64,000 nucleotides of DNA from DATJGR01 sp041739525 (GCA_041739525.1 JBGSNQ010000071.1:1-64000), one strand, 5' to 3'. Shown: positions 8,515-17,234, counted from the stretch's first letter. Notes: generated by a model from the letters alone, not told the origin. Translations and numbers: made by a program.

Positions 8515-9552
8515 ATGACCACCACACTCGCCGACCACTCGTTGCCCCGCGAACAGGTGCCGCTTGTAGAACCACCGGTCGTGGATATCGAAGATCGACG
8601 CCGGTTGAAGGATGAAATCAAAGCGCTGCTCGCGGCGAAAGACGCCGTGCTCGTATCGCACTACTACGTGGACGGCGACATTCAGGATCTCGCCGAAGAA
8701 ACCGGCGGTTGCGTCGCCGATTCGCTGGAAATGGCGCGGTTCGGGCGCGACCATCCGGCGACTACGCTGGTGGTGGCCGGCGTACGTTTCATGGGCGAAA
8801 CCGCGAAGATCCTGTCGCCCGACAAACGCGTGCTGATGCCGACGTTGAAAGCCGAGTGTTCGCTCGACCTCGGCTGTCCGCCCGACGAGTTCGAAGCCTT
8901 TTGCAAAGCCAACAGCGATCGCACCGTGGTGGTGTACGCGAATACATCGGCGCAAGTGAAGGCGCTGTCCGATTGGGTGGTGACGTCGAGCATTGCGTTA
9001 CCGATCGTCGAACACCTCGCGGCCAAGGGCGAGAAGATTCTGTGGGCGCCCGACAAATATCTCGGTCGCTACATTCAGAGTCAGACCGGCGCCGACATGC
9101 TGTTGTGGAACGGCGCGTGTGTGGTGCACGAAGAGTTCAAGTACAAGGCGCTGGCCGATCTCAAAGCGATCTATCCCGACGCTGGCGTACTGGTGCACCC
9201 CGAAAGCCCCGCGCAAGTGATCGAACTCGCCGACGCGGTGGGTTCTACTAGCGCACTGGTGAAGGCAGCCAAAACGTTGCCGCACAAAATGTTCATCGTC
9301 GCCACGGACCGCGGCATCTTCCACAAGATGCGTAAGGAATCGCCGAACAAGCGCTTCATAGAAGCGCCGACGGCGGGTGAAGGCGCAACGTGTCGCAGTT
9401 GCGCGCACTGTCCGTGGATGGCGATGAATCAACTGCGCGAACTGAAAGAATCGTTAGCGCGTGGCAACAACGAGATTCACGTCGATCGGGAAATCGGCCG
9501 GCGCGCGATGATCCCGCTGCAGCGGATGCTGGATTTCCCGAAACCCGCCTGA
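8515..9552 (+). CDS. nadA: Quinolinate synthase A
   Basis: NadA condenses iminoaspartate with dihydroxyacetone phosphate to quinolinate, using a [4Fe-4S] cluster, in de novo NAD synthesis. The 345-residue product shows VSHYYVDGDIQDLAEETGG, the cluster cysteines in the AECSLDLGCP region, NGACVVHEEF and TCRSCAHCPWMAMN, and the HPESP motif. ATG 8515 (MTTTLADHS) is preferred to the in-frame ATG 8506 on N-terminal length; neither has a strong ribosome site. No nadB or nadC is in the window. Confidence 0.95.
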   Translation: MTTTLADHSLPREQVPLVEPPVVDIEDRRRLKDEIKALLAAKDAVLVSHYYVDGDIQDLAEETGGCVADSLEMARFGRDHPATTLVVAGVRFMGETAKILSPDKRVLMPTLKAECSLDLGCPPDEFEAFCKANSDRTVVVYANTSAQVKALSDWVVTSSIALPIVEHLAAKGEKILWAPDKYLGRYIQSQTGADMLLWNGACVVHEEFKYKALADLKAIYPDAGVLVHPESPAQVIELADAVGSTSALVKAAKTLPHKMFIVATDRGIFHKMRKESPNKRFIEAPTAGEGATCRSCAHCPWMAMNQLRELKESLARGNNEIHVDREIGRRAMIPLQRMLDFPKPA

Positions 9553-9555
9553 ATC

Positions 9556-11016
9556 TCAGCTGCGTTTCTGGCTTTCTGCGAGTTCCGCGCTGAGATCGCG
9601 AATACGCTGATCGAGCATGGCGGTGAGGCGGTAGTTGTCGCTGCTCACCAGCCCGCGCGCGTATTCGAGGTGCTGAATGCTCTTCTGCAGATTGCCCACG
9701 CGGGCGAAATACTCGGCCCGAGCCAGATGCACCTGCACGATGTCGCCGGCGAGGCCCGCGGTTTCGGCGAGTTCGTACCACACGTCGATGTCGTCCGGTG
9801 TGCGCACCGACTGCTTCAGCAGCACGGCCTCTGCTTCGCGATAACGCCGCGCGCCGTTCAGCGCATCGGCATACAGAATCGACAGGGGCTTATTGTTGGG
9901 ATTGATCTCGAGTTGGGCGGTGAGCAGCTTGATCGATTCCTCGTAACGTCCCGCGGCGGTCAGCAGTTCGGCTTCGGTTGCCCCGTACAGCAGCGAATCC
10001 GGGTGCTTCGCCATCAGCGGTTTGGCGGTATCGAGCGCGCCGTCGTGGTCCCCCGCTTTCGACATGGCGATGATCAGGCCGTAGTAAGCCCAGTCCGCGC
10101 CGTCGGTGCGTTCGACGAGTGCCTTGAATTGTGCGACGGCCTGCTGCGGCGAGGGCGCGTAATGCACCATCGCGCGCGCGCGCATCATCTGGAACTCTTC
10201 GGAATCGGGATAGGTTTTCGCGGGATATTCAGATGCCTGGTTGCGGGCGTCCGAGATGCGCGCTTCGGAGACCGGGTGTGTGAGCAGAAATTCCGGCGGT
10301 CGGCGGCTGAAGCGGTAAGCGCGCTGCATCTGCTCGAACATCTTCCCCATCGCGGCAGGGTCGAGATTGGCGGCGGCGAGCGTGTTGATGCCGATGCGGT
10401 CCGCTTCCGCTTCGCGTTCGCGTGAAAACTGCAGTTGGCTCTGCTGCGCGAGTGCCTGAGTGCCGGACATGGCCGCGAGCCCGGCGTCGCCGCCCGCGGT
10501 GGCGGCAATGACGATCGACGCGAGCATCGCCGCAAGATACGGAATCGCCGACTGCTGCTGCATCTCGATCTGTCGCGCGAAGTGGCGTTGGCTCAGGTGT
10601 GCGAGTTCGTGTGCGAGCACGGCCGAGTATTCGTTCACGTCTTCGGCGGCCAGATACAGCCCGAGATTGATGCCGATGACGCCGCCGGGCGCGGCAAATG
10701 CGTTGATTTCCTGGGCGTCGATCAACACCGGAAACAACTGTTTGCGCTTCAATTCCGAGTGTTCGGCGAGGCTGTAGAGTTGCGTCTCCGTGTAGTACTT
10801 CAGCAGCGGATCACTGATCGTCGGTACTTCGGCGTGCACCTGACGCAGCAGCTGTTTGCCGATCTCCTGTTCCATTTCGAGCGACACCACGGCCGACGAA
10901 CTGTCGCCGAGCTCCGGCAACTCGCTGCTGACCGTGGCGGCGGCGCTGATCGACCAACTGAGGCCTGCGACGATCAAGAGTCGGATGTGGGATGGGGAGA
11001 GGCGCATGGTGTGCAT
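9556..11016 (-). CDS. bepA: M48 family metalloprotease with TPR domain, BepA-like
   Basis: A periplasmic zinc protease and chaperone for outer-membrane protein assembly (BepA/YfgC family). The 486-residue product has a signal peptide (IRLLIVAGLSWSISAAA), the zinc motif HELAH at residues 136-140 and the third ligand region REREAEADRIG. The C-terminal half is made of TPR-like helices (WAYYGLIIAMSKAGDHDGAL, LLTAAGRYEESIKLL, ADALNGARRYREAEAVLL). ATG 11016 or 11007 fits the signal peptide; the frame is open upstream to 11169 without a signal. It is convergent with nadA (3 bases apart), as in Pseudomonas, and works in the same outer-membrane quality-control area as the nearby BamC. Confidence 0.92.
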   Translation of the reverse strand: MHTMRLSPSHIRLLIVAGLSWSISAAATVSSELPELGDSSSAVVSLEMEQEIGKQLLRQVHAEVPTISDPLLKYYTETQLYSLAEHSELKRKQLFPVLIDAQEINAFAAPGGVIGINLGLYLAAEDVNEYSAVLAHELAHLSQRHFARQIEMQQQSAIPYLAAMLASIVIAATAGGDAGLAAMSGTQALAQQSQLQFSREREAEADRIGINTLAAANLDPAAMGKMFEQMQRAYRFSRRPPEFLLTHPVSEARISDARNQASEYPAKTYPDSEEFQMMRARAMVHYAPSPQQAVAQFKALVERTDGADWAYYGLIIAMSKAGDHDGALDTAKPLMAKHPDSLLYGATEAELLTAAGRYEESIKLLTAQLEINPNNKPLSILYADALNGARRYREAEAVLLKQSVRTPDDIDVWYELAETAGLAGDIVQVHLARAEYFARVGNLQKSIQHLEYARGLVSSDNYRLTAMLDQRIRDLSAELAESQKRS

Positions 11017-11158
11017 GATACTGAAATTGGTCCGGTCGCCGTTAAACCGGCGCCGAAACGTGGTGCCTGGAGACGTAGAGATACGACGCGGGTGAGAAAG
11101 TTCCGTCGCGGGAGGTGGGCGAGGTTTGTGCAATACTCGTAAACAGTTCCGACCAGCG

Positions 11159-11170
11159 TTTGTGCACAAA
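11159..11170. promoter_or_regulatory. Palindrome overlapping the tusA start codon
   Basis: TTTGTGCACAAA is a perfect 12-base palindrome whose last base is the A of the tusA ATG. A second TTTGTGCA lies at 11125-11132, 34 bases upstream. No Shine-Dalgarno is visible before tusA, so this may be an operator or a translation-control site. Confidence 0.35.
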
Positions 11171-11418
11171 TGGCCGAATCGACTTCTGAAGCAGCCCCGG
11201 TTCTGCTCGATGTGTCCGGGTTGAATTGTCCAATGCCGCTACTGAAGGCGAAGAAGGCGCTGAACGGCATGGCGCCCGGTGCATTGCTGCGCGTCATCGC
11301 AACCGATCCTGCGTCGGCGCGCGATTTCGAAGTGTTCTCGCAGCAAAGCGGAAACGCGTTGCTCGATTCGAAGCACGCGGACGGTCGCTTCGAGTATCTG
11401 CTGCGTAAGAAGGGCTAG
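11170..11418 (+). CDS. tusA: Sulfur-carrier protein TusA
   Basis: An 82-residue TusA/SirA-fold sulfur carrier that relays persulfide sulfur for tRNA thiolation and other sulfur-transfer reactions in the cytoplasm. The signature is LDVSGLNCPMPLLKAKKAL, where Cys in CPMP is the sulfur-binding residue, followed by ATDPASARDFEVFSQQSGN. Length and motifs are normal. It is divergent from bepA and upstream of dapA, as in Pseudomonas. No ribosome site is visible; a palindrome spans the start. Confidence 0.95.
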   Translation: MAESTSEAAPVLLDVSGLNCPMPLLKAKKALNGMAPGALLRVIATDPASARDFEVFSQQSGNALLDSKHADGRFEYLLRKKG

Positions 11419-11459
11419 TGATCGACTAGGCCCGTCAGTATCCTTAGCCCACTTTTTTT
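11412..11459 (+). terminator. Possible intrinsic terminator between tusA and dapA
   Basis: GGGCTA (11412-11417, over the tusA stop) can pair with TAGCCC (11445-11450), followed by seven T at 11453-11459. The loop is long and contains a smaller CTAGT/ACTAG hairpin, so it could also act as an attenuator ahead of dapA. Confidence 0.35.
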
Positions 11460-11472
11460 CTCGGGATTCATC

Positions 11473-12351
11473 ATGCTTGCGGGCAGCATTGTCGCTCTCG
11501 TGACGCCGATGCACCGCTCCGGCGAGGTCGATTGGGCAGCGCTCGATCGACTCATCGACTGGCACGTGGAATCGGGAACACACGGTATCGTGCCGGTAGG
11601 TACTACAGGCGAGTCCGCGACGCTCAGCGTCGAAGAGCACATCAAGGTGGTGGAACGCACTGTCGTGCGTGTGGGCAAGCAGATTCCGGTGATCGCCGGA
11701 ACGGGTGCCAACTCCACGTCCGAAGCAATCGAGTTGACGCGCGCGTCAGCGGCAGTGGGCGCGGATGCGTGTCTGCTGGTGACGCCGTACTACAACCGGC
11801 CCACGCAGGAAGGTCTCTATCAGCACTACAAGGCGATCGCGGCGGCGGTCGACGTACCGCAAGTGCTCTACAACGTTCCCGCGCGAACCGGTTGCGACAT
11901 GAAGGCCGAAACGGTGGGACGGCTGTCGTCGATCGACAACATCATCGGCATCAAAGAGGCGTGCGGCGACATTGAGCGCGTCACGCAGATCCGTGCCTGC
12001 TCTCCGCCGGGCTTCGTCATCCTGTCCGGCGAAGATGCACAGACGCTCGACATGATGCGGCGCGGTGCAGTGGGCACCATTTCGGTTACGGCCAATGTTC
12101 TGCCACATGAAATGGCGCAATTCGTTTCGGCGTATCTCGACGGTGACGAAGCCACCGCGAAAGAAATCGATGCGCGCCTGCAGCCTATACACCAGATTCT
12201 GTTCGTCGAATCGAGCCCGCAGCCCACCAAGTGGGCGCTGCATCTGATGGGGAAAATCGATACCGGCATCCGGTTGCCGCTGCTTCCGATGTCCGAGGTG
12301 CATCGGCCGGAACTCGAACGCCGTCTGCGCGCGGCTGGAGCAATCGCGTGA
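11473..12351 (+). CDS. dapA: 4-hydroxy-tetrahydrodipicolinate synthase
   Basis: DapA condenses pyruvate with aspartate semialdehyde, the first step committed to lysine and meso-diaminopimelate for peptidoglycan. The 292-residue protein shows GSIVALVTPMHRSGEVDW, the GTTGES motif, the tyrosine motif YYNRP, LYNVPARTG, and the Schiff-base lysine in IGIKEACGD. ATG 11473 gives the normal length. It is translationally coupled to bamC: the dapA stop overlaps the bamC GTG start. The dapA-bamC pairing is typical of gammaproteobacteria. Confidence 0.96.
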   Translation: MLAGSIVALVTPMHRSGEVDWAALDRLIDWHVESGTHGIVPVGTTGESATLSVEEHIKVVERTVVRVGKQIPVIAGTGANSTSEAIELTRASAAVGADACLLVTPYYNRPTQEGLYQHYKAIAAAVDVPQVLYNVPARTGCDMKAETVGRLSSIDNIIGIKEACGDIERVTQIRACSPPGFVILSGEDAQTLDMMRRGAVGTISVTANVLPHEMAQFVSAYLDGDEATAKEIDARLQPIHQILFVESSPQPTKWALHLMGKIDTGIRLPLLPMSEVHRPELERRLRAAGAIA

Positions 12352-13448
12352 TTCGACCGGGTCTTCGCTTGGCACTGGCGATGTGCGTGACGCTGCTCGT
12401 CGGCTGCGGTTGGATGAGCGACGACAAGGGATTCTTCGTCGACCGGTCTAACGACTACCTGAAGGCGACGGAGGGCCCGCCGCTGGTGGTTCCCGAAGAT
12501 CTTTCGAGCACCTCCATTCAGAACACGATGGCGATTCCGGCGGTTTCTTCGAATCAACGGCATGTCAACTTCGAAGGCGGCGCGCCGCGACCCGAGGCAA
12601 TCTACGCGCGCGAGGAAGCCGAGGGTGTGAAGATCCAGAAGCTCGGCGATCAGCGCTGGCTGCTCATTCCGCAGGCGCCGGCGGTGGTTTGGCCGAAGGT
12701 GAAGCAGTTCTTCGCCGACAACGGCGTGGCCACCGAACTGGAACAACCAGAAACCGGCCGTATCGATACGGAGTGGCTGACGATTTCGAGCTCCGCCGCG
12801 CGCGACGTAGTTCGTTTGTCGATCAGCGATGGGAGGCATAGCGCCGGCGTCACCACCGGACGCGACCGCGTACGCGTGCTGGTCGAACCCGGTATTCGCG
12901 ATCGCAGTACCGAGATCCACCTGCGATATGAGAACGACAGCAAGTCGATGCCGCGCGAAGACGTCATGCCTTCGCAATCCGACATCGCCGAGGTGGAAAC
13001 GCAACTGCTGAATGAGATGGGCGGCTACATTGCCGCGAACGTGGCAGACGCCAGCATTTCGTTCGTGGCGCGCAACATCAGCACTCAGAGCAAGGCCGAT
13101 CTGCAACGCGACGCGTCGGACTTGCCGATTCTGCGGCTCAATCTCGATTTCGAACGCGCGTGGGCCACGGTGAATCAGGCGCTGCACGAAGCGAAGCTCG
13201 ATGTCACCGACGTGGACCGATCAGCGGGTGTGTTCTACGTGACCGTTACGGATCAGATGCTGAACCAGGAAGAAAAGCCGTCGATCTGGACGCGCTGGTT
13301 CCGTAGCGAACACAAACGCAAGGTCACGATTCTGATGGCGCCGCAGCAGCCGGGTTACGACCTGACCGTGTTCGACGACAACGGTCAGCGCACCGACTCG
13401 GACACGGCGGAACAGATCCTCATCATGATTCGCGAGTTCGCGACATAG
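12348..13448 (+). CDS. bamC: Outer-membrane assembly lipoprotein BamC
   Basis: BamC (NlpB) is a lipoprotein of the BAM complex that inserts beta-barrel proteins. The 366-residue product starts at GTG 12348, overlapping the dapA stop as GTGA. It has a lipoprotein signal with lipobox LVGC (Cys at about residue 20), then an unstructured stretch and two helix-grip domains (RWLLIPQAPAVVWPKVKQFF; LRLNLDFERAWATVNQAL), ending in VFDDNGQRTDSDTAEQIL. Domain layout and length fit BamC. This locates the organism among proteobacteria with BamC. Confidence 0.92.
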   Translation: MIRPGLRLALAMCVTLLVGCGWMSDDKGFFVDRSNDYLKATEGPPLVVPEDLSSTSIQNTMAIPAVSSNQRHVNFEGGAPRPEAIYAREEAEGVKIQKLGDQRWLLIPQAPAVVWPKVKQFFADNGVATELEQPETGRIDTEWLTISSSAARDVVRLSISDGRHSAGVTTGRDRVRVLVEPGIRDRSTEIHLRYENDSKSMPREDVMPSQSDIAEVETQLLNEMGGYIAANVADASISFVARNISTQSKADLQRDASDLPILRLNLDFERAWATVNQALHEAKLDVTDVDRSAGVFYVTVTDQMLNQEEKPSIWTRWFRSEHKRKVTILMAPQQPGYDLTVFDDNGQRTDSDTAEQILIMIREFAT

Positions 13449-13549
13449 CGGCGGCCGAACAGCTACCCATCCTTCTTGCGCCCCTTCCCGCGCCTGGGAG
13501 GGGTGCGGCTCTCGCGTCGCTCGGCAGCGGCAGTCGCGGCAACGGCACC

Positions 13550-14260
13550 GTGGTTTCGCTCGACGGCATCCACCTGTTGGTCGATTGCGGTTTTACACTG
13601 CGACAAACGCGCACTCGCCTCGCACGCTTGGGCCTCCAGCCGGAAGACCTTTCGGCGATCCTCGTAACGCATGAACACAGCGATCACATGCAAGGCGTCG
13701 CGGTGTTGGCGCGACACCATGGTCTGCCCGTCTACCTGTCGCACGGAACGCGGCGCGGCGTAACCGGCTGGGACGATCTCGACCTGCGCCCGTTCAACTC
13801 GCAGACGAGCTTCCAGATCGATGGCGTTTCGGTAACGCCTGTGCCGGTGCCGCACGATGCGCGCGAGCCAACTCAGTTCGTGCTCGATGGGGCGGGCGTG
13901 CGAATAGGCGTGTTGACCGATCTCGGGTACATCACGCCGCACGTGAGCGAGGTTTACCGACGTTGCAACGCGTTGCTCGTGGAAGCGAATCACGATCGTG
14001 AGATGTTGTGGAGCGGTACGTATCCGCCGCAGCTGAAACGTCGAATTGCGAGCGAACTGGGCCACCTCTCTAACGAGCAGACAGTGGCGCTGCTGGAAGA
14101 GATCGGTTCCGATTCACTGCGCGAAGTGGTGGTGGGCCACATCAGCGAGCAGAACAACTGCGCGCAGAGCCTCGGCCGCGCATTTGCAGATCTGCGTCGT
14201 CGACTGCCTCGTTTGCGGTTTGCGACGCAACGCGACGGGTTCGGCTGGATCGATCTCTAA
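13550..14260 (+). CDS. MBL-fold metallohydrolase (YycJ/WalJ-like), start in doubt
   Basis: A metallo-beta-lactamase-fold hydrolase with the metal motif THEHSDH, then GTRRG and HDAREPTQFVL, LTDLGYIT, LLVEANHD and VVVGHISEQNNC. This is the YycJ type that follows bamC in Pseudomonas. The first usable start in frame is GTG 13550, but in-frame codons before it encode LASLGSGSRGNGT, the conserved first strand of this family. No ATG, GTG or TTG precedes that strand in this frame. A GTG at 13503 lies two bases out of frame, so the gene either has a 2-base duplication in the CTCTC run near 13509-13513 or an unusual start. Eight T follow the stop at 14270-14277. Confidence 0.75.
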   Translation: MVSLDGIHLLVDCGFTLRQTRTRLARLGLQPEDLSAILVTHEHSDHMQGVAVLARHHGLPVYLSHGTRRGVTGWDDLDLRPFNSQTSFQIDGVSVTPVPVPHDAREPTQFVLDGAGVRIGVLTDLGYITPHVSEVYRRCNALLVEANHDREMLWSGTYPPQLKRRIASELGHLSNEQTVALLEEIGSDSLREVVVGHISEQNNCAQSLGRAFADLRRRLPRLRFATQRDGFGWIDL

Positions 14261-14276
14261 CGAGCGCGCTTTTTTT

Positions 14277-15071
14277 TCAGAGGGGCCGCAATAGTTGCCG
14301 GCCGATCATTCCGCCTAAGGTGCGCACGAGCCAACGCGGTTGCGTTTGACTCCACATCGCGGAGATCTGATTTGCGAGGCCAGGCACACGCACCACTTCG
14401 CCGTTCGTGCAGGCGTCGAAGCCTTCTTTCACCACCGCTTTCACGTCGCTGATCATGAACGACGGCACTTCGGGCATTGATCCGCCGCCCGAGATGTCGT
14501 GAACCATGTCGGTATCGGTAAGGCCGGGGCACAGCGCCGTAACAGTGACACCGGTGCCACGCAATTCTTCGGCAAGTCCTTCCGTGAACGACAGAACGAA
14601 CGCCTTGGTCGCCGCATACAACGTCATGCTCGGCACGGCTTGAAACGCCGACAGTGAGGAGATGTTCAAAATGCGACCGGACCCGCGCGCCACCATGTCG
14701 GCAACGAACAGCCGCGTGAGCGTCGCGAGCGTTGCAGCGTTCAGCAGCACCATACGCGGCACGGCTTCGGCTTCCATCGCAGTGAACGCGCCGCCGTATG
14801 CGAAGCCTGCGTTGTTCACAAGCACGTCGACCGTCAGGTTGCAGCTCTTCACGTCCTGGTACAGCGATTTCGCCGCCGTCTTGAGCGACAGGTCTTTCGT
14901 GATGACGAGCACCTCGGCGCCAGTTGCCGAGAGTTCGTCGCGCAGCGCGTTGAGCAGGTCCTGGCGACGCGCGACGAGGATCAGGTCGTAGCCGTTCGCG
15001 GCAAATTTCCTGGCGAATTCGGCACCGATACCGGAAGAGGCGCCGGTAATCAGAACGCGTGGCCGTGCCAT
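14277..15071 (-). CDS. Short-chain dehydrogenase/reductase
   Basis: A 264-residue classical SDR using NAD(P)H. It shows the cofactor motif TGASSGIG near the N-terminus, NNAG, the catalytic Ser in NISSLSAF and YAATK (Tyr and Lys), and PGLTDTD. It is closest in style to DltE/YqjQ-type reductases; the substrate is unknown. ATG 15071 (MARPRVLITG) is 5 bases after the stop of the wax-ester synthase gene, so the two are in one operon and it may reduce a fatty acyl or lipid intermediate. Confidence 0.88.
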   Translation of the reverse strand: MARPRVLITGASSGIGAEFARKFAANGYDLILVARRQDLLNALRDELSATGAEVLVITKDLSLKTAAKSLYQDVKSCNLTVDVLVNNAGFAYGGAFTAMEAEAVPRMVLLNAATLATLTRLFVADMVARGSGRILNISSLSAFQAVPSMTLYAATKAFVLSFTEGLAEELRGTGVTVTALCPGLTDTDMVHDISGGGSMPEVPSFMISDVKAVVKEGFDACTNGEVVRVPGLANQISAMWSQTQPRWLVRTLGGMIGRQLLRPL

Positions 15072-15076
15072 GATAC

Positions 15077-16522
15077 TCAAGCCTCCGCGGCAACCGCCTG
15101 CGACATCTTGTCCAGCGTCGCGGCCTTCAGATCGTCGTAGCTCTGCTGAATGCAGTCGGCGAAGAACTCCGGGTCGGGCAGCATTTCGCGGCACGACGTG
15201 GCGGAGATGGTGATGCGGCCGCAATAGCTGACGACCGGGAATATCAGCCCCATGCCGTCAAACACCGGCCCGAGACCGTATTGCGCGACCATCTTCGCGC
15301 CGGCGCAGAACAGCGGGACCTGTGGACCGGGAACGTTCGTGATCACGCAGTTGAATGCCGGGTTCGTTCGATTCGCCATGCCGAGGTTGGTATAAAGGCG
15401 AGCCGCGAGTGCAGCGGTGGTCGACGGAATGAACTGCGAGTAGTCGGTCATCAATTTCGCGCCGACCGCTTGCGTCATTTCTTTGGACGCCATTGCGTCG
15501 GCGTGAACCGCGTTGAGGCGTTCTATCGGATCGGCGATGTGCGTGCCGATTGCGACGTTCATCGCGGCAACTTGATTGCCCAGCGCGCCGCGCTGGTCAG
15601 TGCTGCGCACCGAGATCGGCGCCATCGCGACCAGCGAGTCCTGCGGGAGTTCGTTCTTCGCCAACAGATAAGCGCGCAACGCACCGCCGCACACGGTCAG
15701 CACGACATCGTTGATCGTGGCGCCTGGCACGCTCGACTTGATGGCGCGCACTTCCTTGAGGTCGAAGCTGCGACCTTCGACCGTACGATGCGCGGTAACG
15801 GTTCCATTGAAGCGCGTGCGCGGAACCGGTTTTGTGGCGTTGAAGCGGCGTTGCGCCACACCTTGAGAGAGGCGGCCCATAGCCGGCACGGTGCGCGCAA
15901 GTACTTCCGCAAACCGGAACGGTTGCAGTGCGTTGTTGATGGATGCGCGCGTGAGCAGTTCGAGCGGGTTCGGTTCTTCTTCACCGCGCCACGGCGTAGT
16001 GGCGGGGCGGATGGTCGGGTTGTTCGGATCGAGATCGTGAATGGCCTGGGTCATGTCGATTCCCGAAACGCCGTCGACGCACGCGTGATGCACTTTGCTG
16101 ACGATGGCGTAGCAGTCCTTCGGCAGTCCGGGAATGTTCTCGAGCCCCTCGATCACCGTGAATTCCCACAAAGGCTTCGACAGGTCGAGCGGACGCGAAT
16201 GAAGGCGTGCGGTCTGGATGCACAACTGGCGCCAGTCACCCGGCTGCGGTAGCCGAATGTGGCGGACGTGAAATTCGAGATCGAAATCTTTGTCTTCGAT
16301 CCAGTACGGGTGATCCAGGCCGAACGGAACGTTGACGAGCTTCTGGCGGAACGTGCGTGCGCCGTGCAGGCGCTCTTCGATGTGACGCAGGATCGTCTTG
16401 AAGCCTTGCACTCCACCCGGCAGCGAGGCCTGGTCGTAAATCTGAATACTGCCGATGTGCATCGGCGTGCGCGGCGTTTCGAAATACAGAAACGACGCGT
16501 CCATTCCGGTGAGTTGCTGCAT
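15077..16522 (-). CDS. Wax ester synthase / diacylglycerol acyltransferase
   Basis: A 481-residue WS/DGAT enzyme that moves an acyl group from acyl-CoA to a fatty alcohol or diacylglycerol, forming storage wax esters or triacylglycerol. The N-terminus has MDASFLYFETPRTPMHIGS and PFGLDHPYW. The catalytic HHxxxDG motif is HHACVDG near residue 140. The second half carries NDVVLTVCGGALRAYL, VPGPQVPLF and a conserved C-terminal region. The next gene upstream on the same strand is a phasin, so this region serves carbon storage. Confidence 0.93.
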   Translation of the reverse strand: MQQLTGMDASFLYFETPRTPMHIGSIQIYDQASLPGGVQGFKTILRHIEERLHGARTFRQKLVNVPFGLDHPYWIEDKDFDLEFHVRHIRLPQPGDWRQLCIQTARLHSRPLDLSKPLWEFTVIEGLENIPGLPKDCYAIVSKVHHACVDGVSGIDMTQAIHDLDPNNPTIRPATTPWRGEEEPNPLELLTRASINNALQPFRFAEVLARTVPAMGRLSQGVAQRRFNATKPVPRTRFNGTVTAHRTVEGRSFDLKEVRAIKSSVPGATINDVVLTVCGGALRAYLLAKNELPQDSLVAMAPISVRSTDQRGALGNQVAAMNVAIGTHIADPIERLNAVHADAMASKEMTQAVGAKLMTDYSQFIPSTTAALAARLYTNLGMANRTNPAFNCVITNVPGPQVPLFCAGAKMVAQYGLGPVFDGMGLIFPVVSYCGRITISATSCREMLPDPEFFADCIQQSYDDLKAATLDKMSQAVAAEA

Positions 16523-16626
16523 GGTCGTGTCCTCCCAGTGGTGGCCGAGGATACGTGGCCCGCGGCCTTGCCGAAGCGTAACGCGCTCGCCCCCGCGAGG
16601 GCAGAAAAAAAACCCGGCGAGCGCCC

Positions 16627-16654
16627 AAAAAAAACGGGCGGATCGCTCCGCCCG
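16627..16654 (-). terminator. Intrinsic terminator of the phasin gene
   Basis: On the minus strand an 8-base-pair perfect stem (CGGGCGGA / TCCGCCCG, loop TCGC reading at 16643-16646) is followed by eight U (A run at 16627-16634 on the plus strand). It lies 35 bases after the phasin stop. Confidence 0.8.
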
Positions 16655-16689
16655 CCAGACTCTATTCGAGTCAGATCAACGAGGGCCGA

Positions 16690-17007
16690 TCAGGCCTGGC
16701 TGACGGTATCGCGATTGAACAGTTCGCGGACCAGCTTGCCGGACGTTTCGAAGTTTTCGCGGACGAGGTCGGCTTGCTTCTTCACGCTGTCGGCGACGTT
16801 CTTTTGAACCGCGGCGTAGTATTCGCGCTGCGCGGTGACGACGTCTTCGAGACCTTTCACTTCGCGCAGAGCGGAGAAGCGGGCGCGGTTCGCGCCGACG
16901 AACTGCTCGATGGCTTCGCGCTGGATCTCGAAGTACTTGGTGACGGCTTTGACGTTCAGTTCGTTCAGGTCTTTCACGAAGGACTGGCTGCGCTCGATAA
17001 CACTCAT
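16690..17007 (-). CDS. Phasin family protein
   Basis: A 105-residue helical protein of the PhaP phasin family, which coats polyhydroxyalkanoate granules. It has the amphipathic pattern NVKAVTKYFEIQREAIEQF, then FSALREVKGLEDVVTAQREYYAAVQ and a C-terminal helix. ATG 17007 has a good ribosome site (CAGGAG) nine bases before it. It has its own sigma70-type promoter and a strong terminator, so it is a monocistronic, probably well expressed gene. No PHA synthase is in the window. Confidence 0.9.
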   Translation of the reverse strand: MSVIERSQSFVKDLNELNVKAVTKYFEIQREAIEQFVGANRARFSALREVKGLEDVVTAQREYYAAVQKNVADSVKKQADLVRENFETSGKLVRELFNRDTVSQA

Positions 17008-17018
17008 TTGGGGCTCCT

Positions 17019-17032
17019 GTGCATTGGTGCAC
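17019..17032 (-). promoter_or_regulatory. Leader stem-loop before the phasin ribosome site
   Basis: GTGCA, TTGG, TGCAC (5-base-pair stem) lies in the expected 5' leader, immediately upstream of the AGGAG ribosome site. It may affect mRNA stability or translation. Confidence 0.3.
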
Positions 17033-17049
17033 TGCAATAAACGGACGCG

Positions 17050-17078
17050 AAGATACCGGCTCGAATCTACCTCGTCAA
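17050..17078 (-). promoter_or_regulatory. Sigma70-type promoter of the phasin gene
   Basis: On the minus strand TTGACG (-35, 17073-17078) and TATCTT (-10, 17050-17055) are separated by exactly 17 bases. Transcription would start near 17043, giving a leader of about 36 bases before ATG 17007. Confidence 0.7.
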
Positions 17079-17234
17079 CAACTTTTTTGCATCGCAGCAA
17101 AGCTCTTCGAATGAACCGCAACAAAACGATGGCTGATCAGGCGCAAGGCTATATGAATGCTGGCCTGCCGCCGGCTGGGCGATCGGCCGGATCGCGTCGT
17201 CCGGCAGGTAAATCCCGGCCGGATGGGCGTCTGA

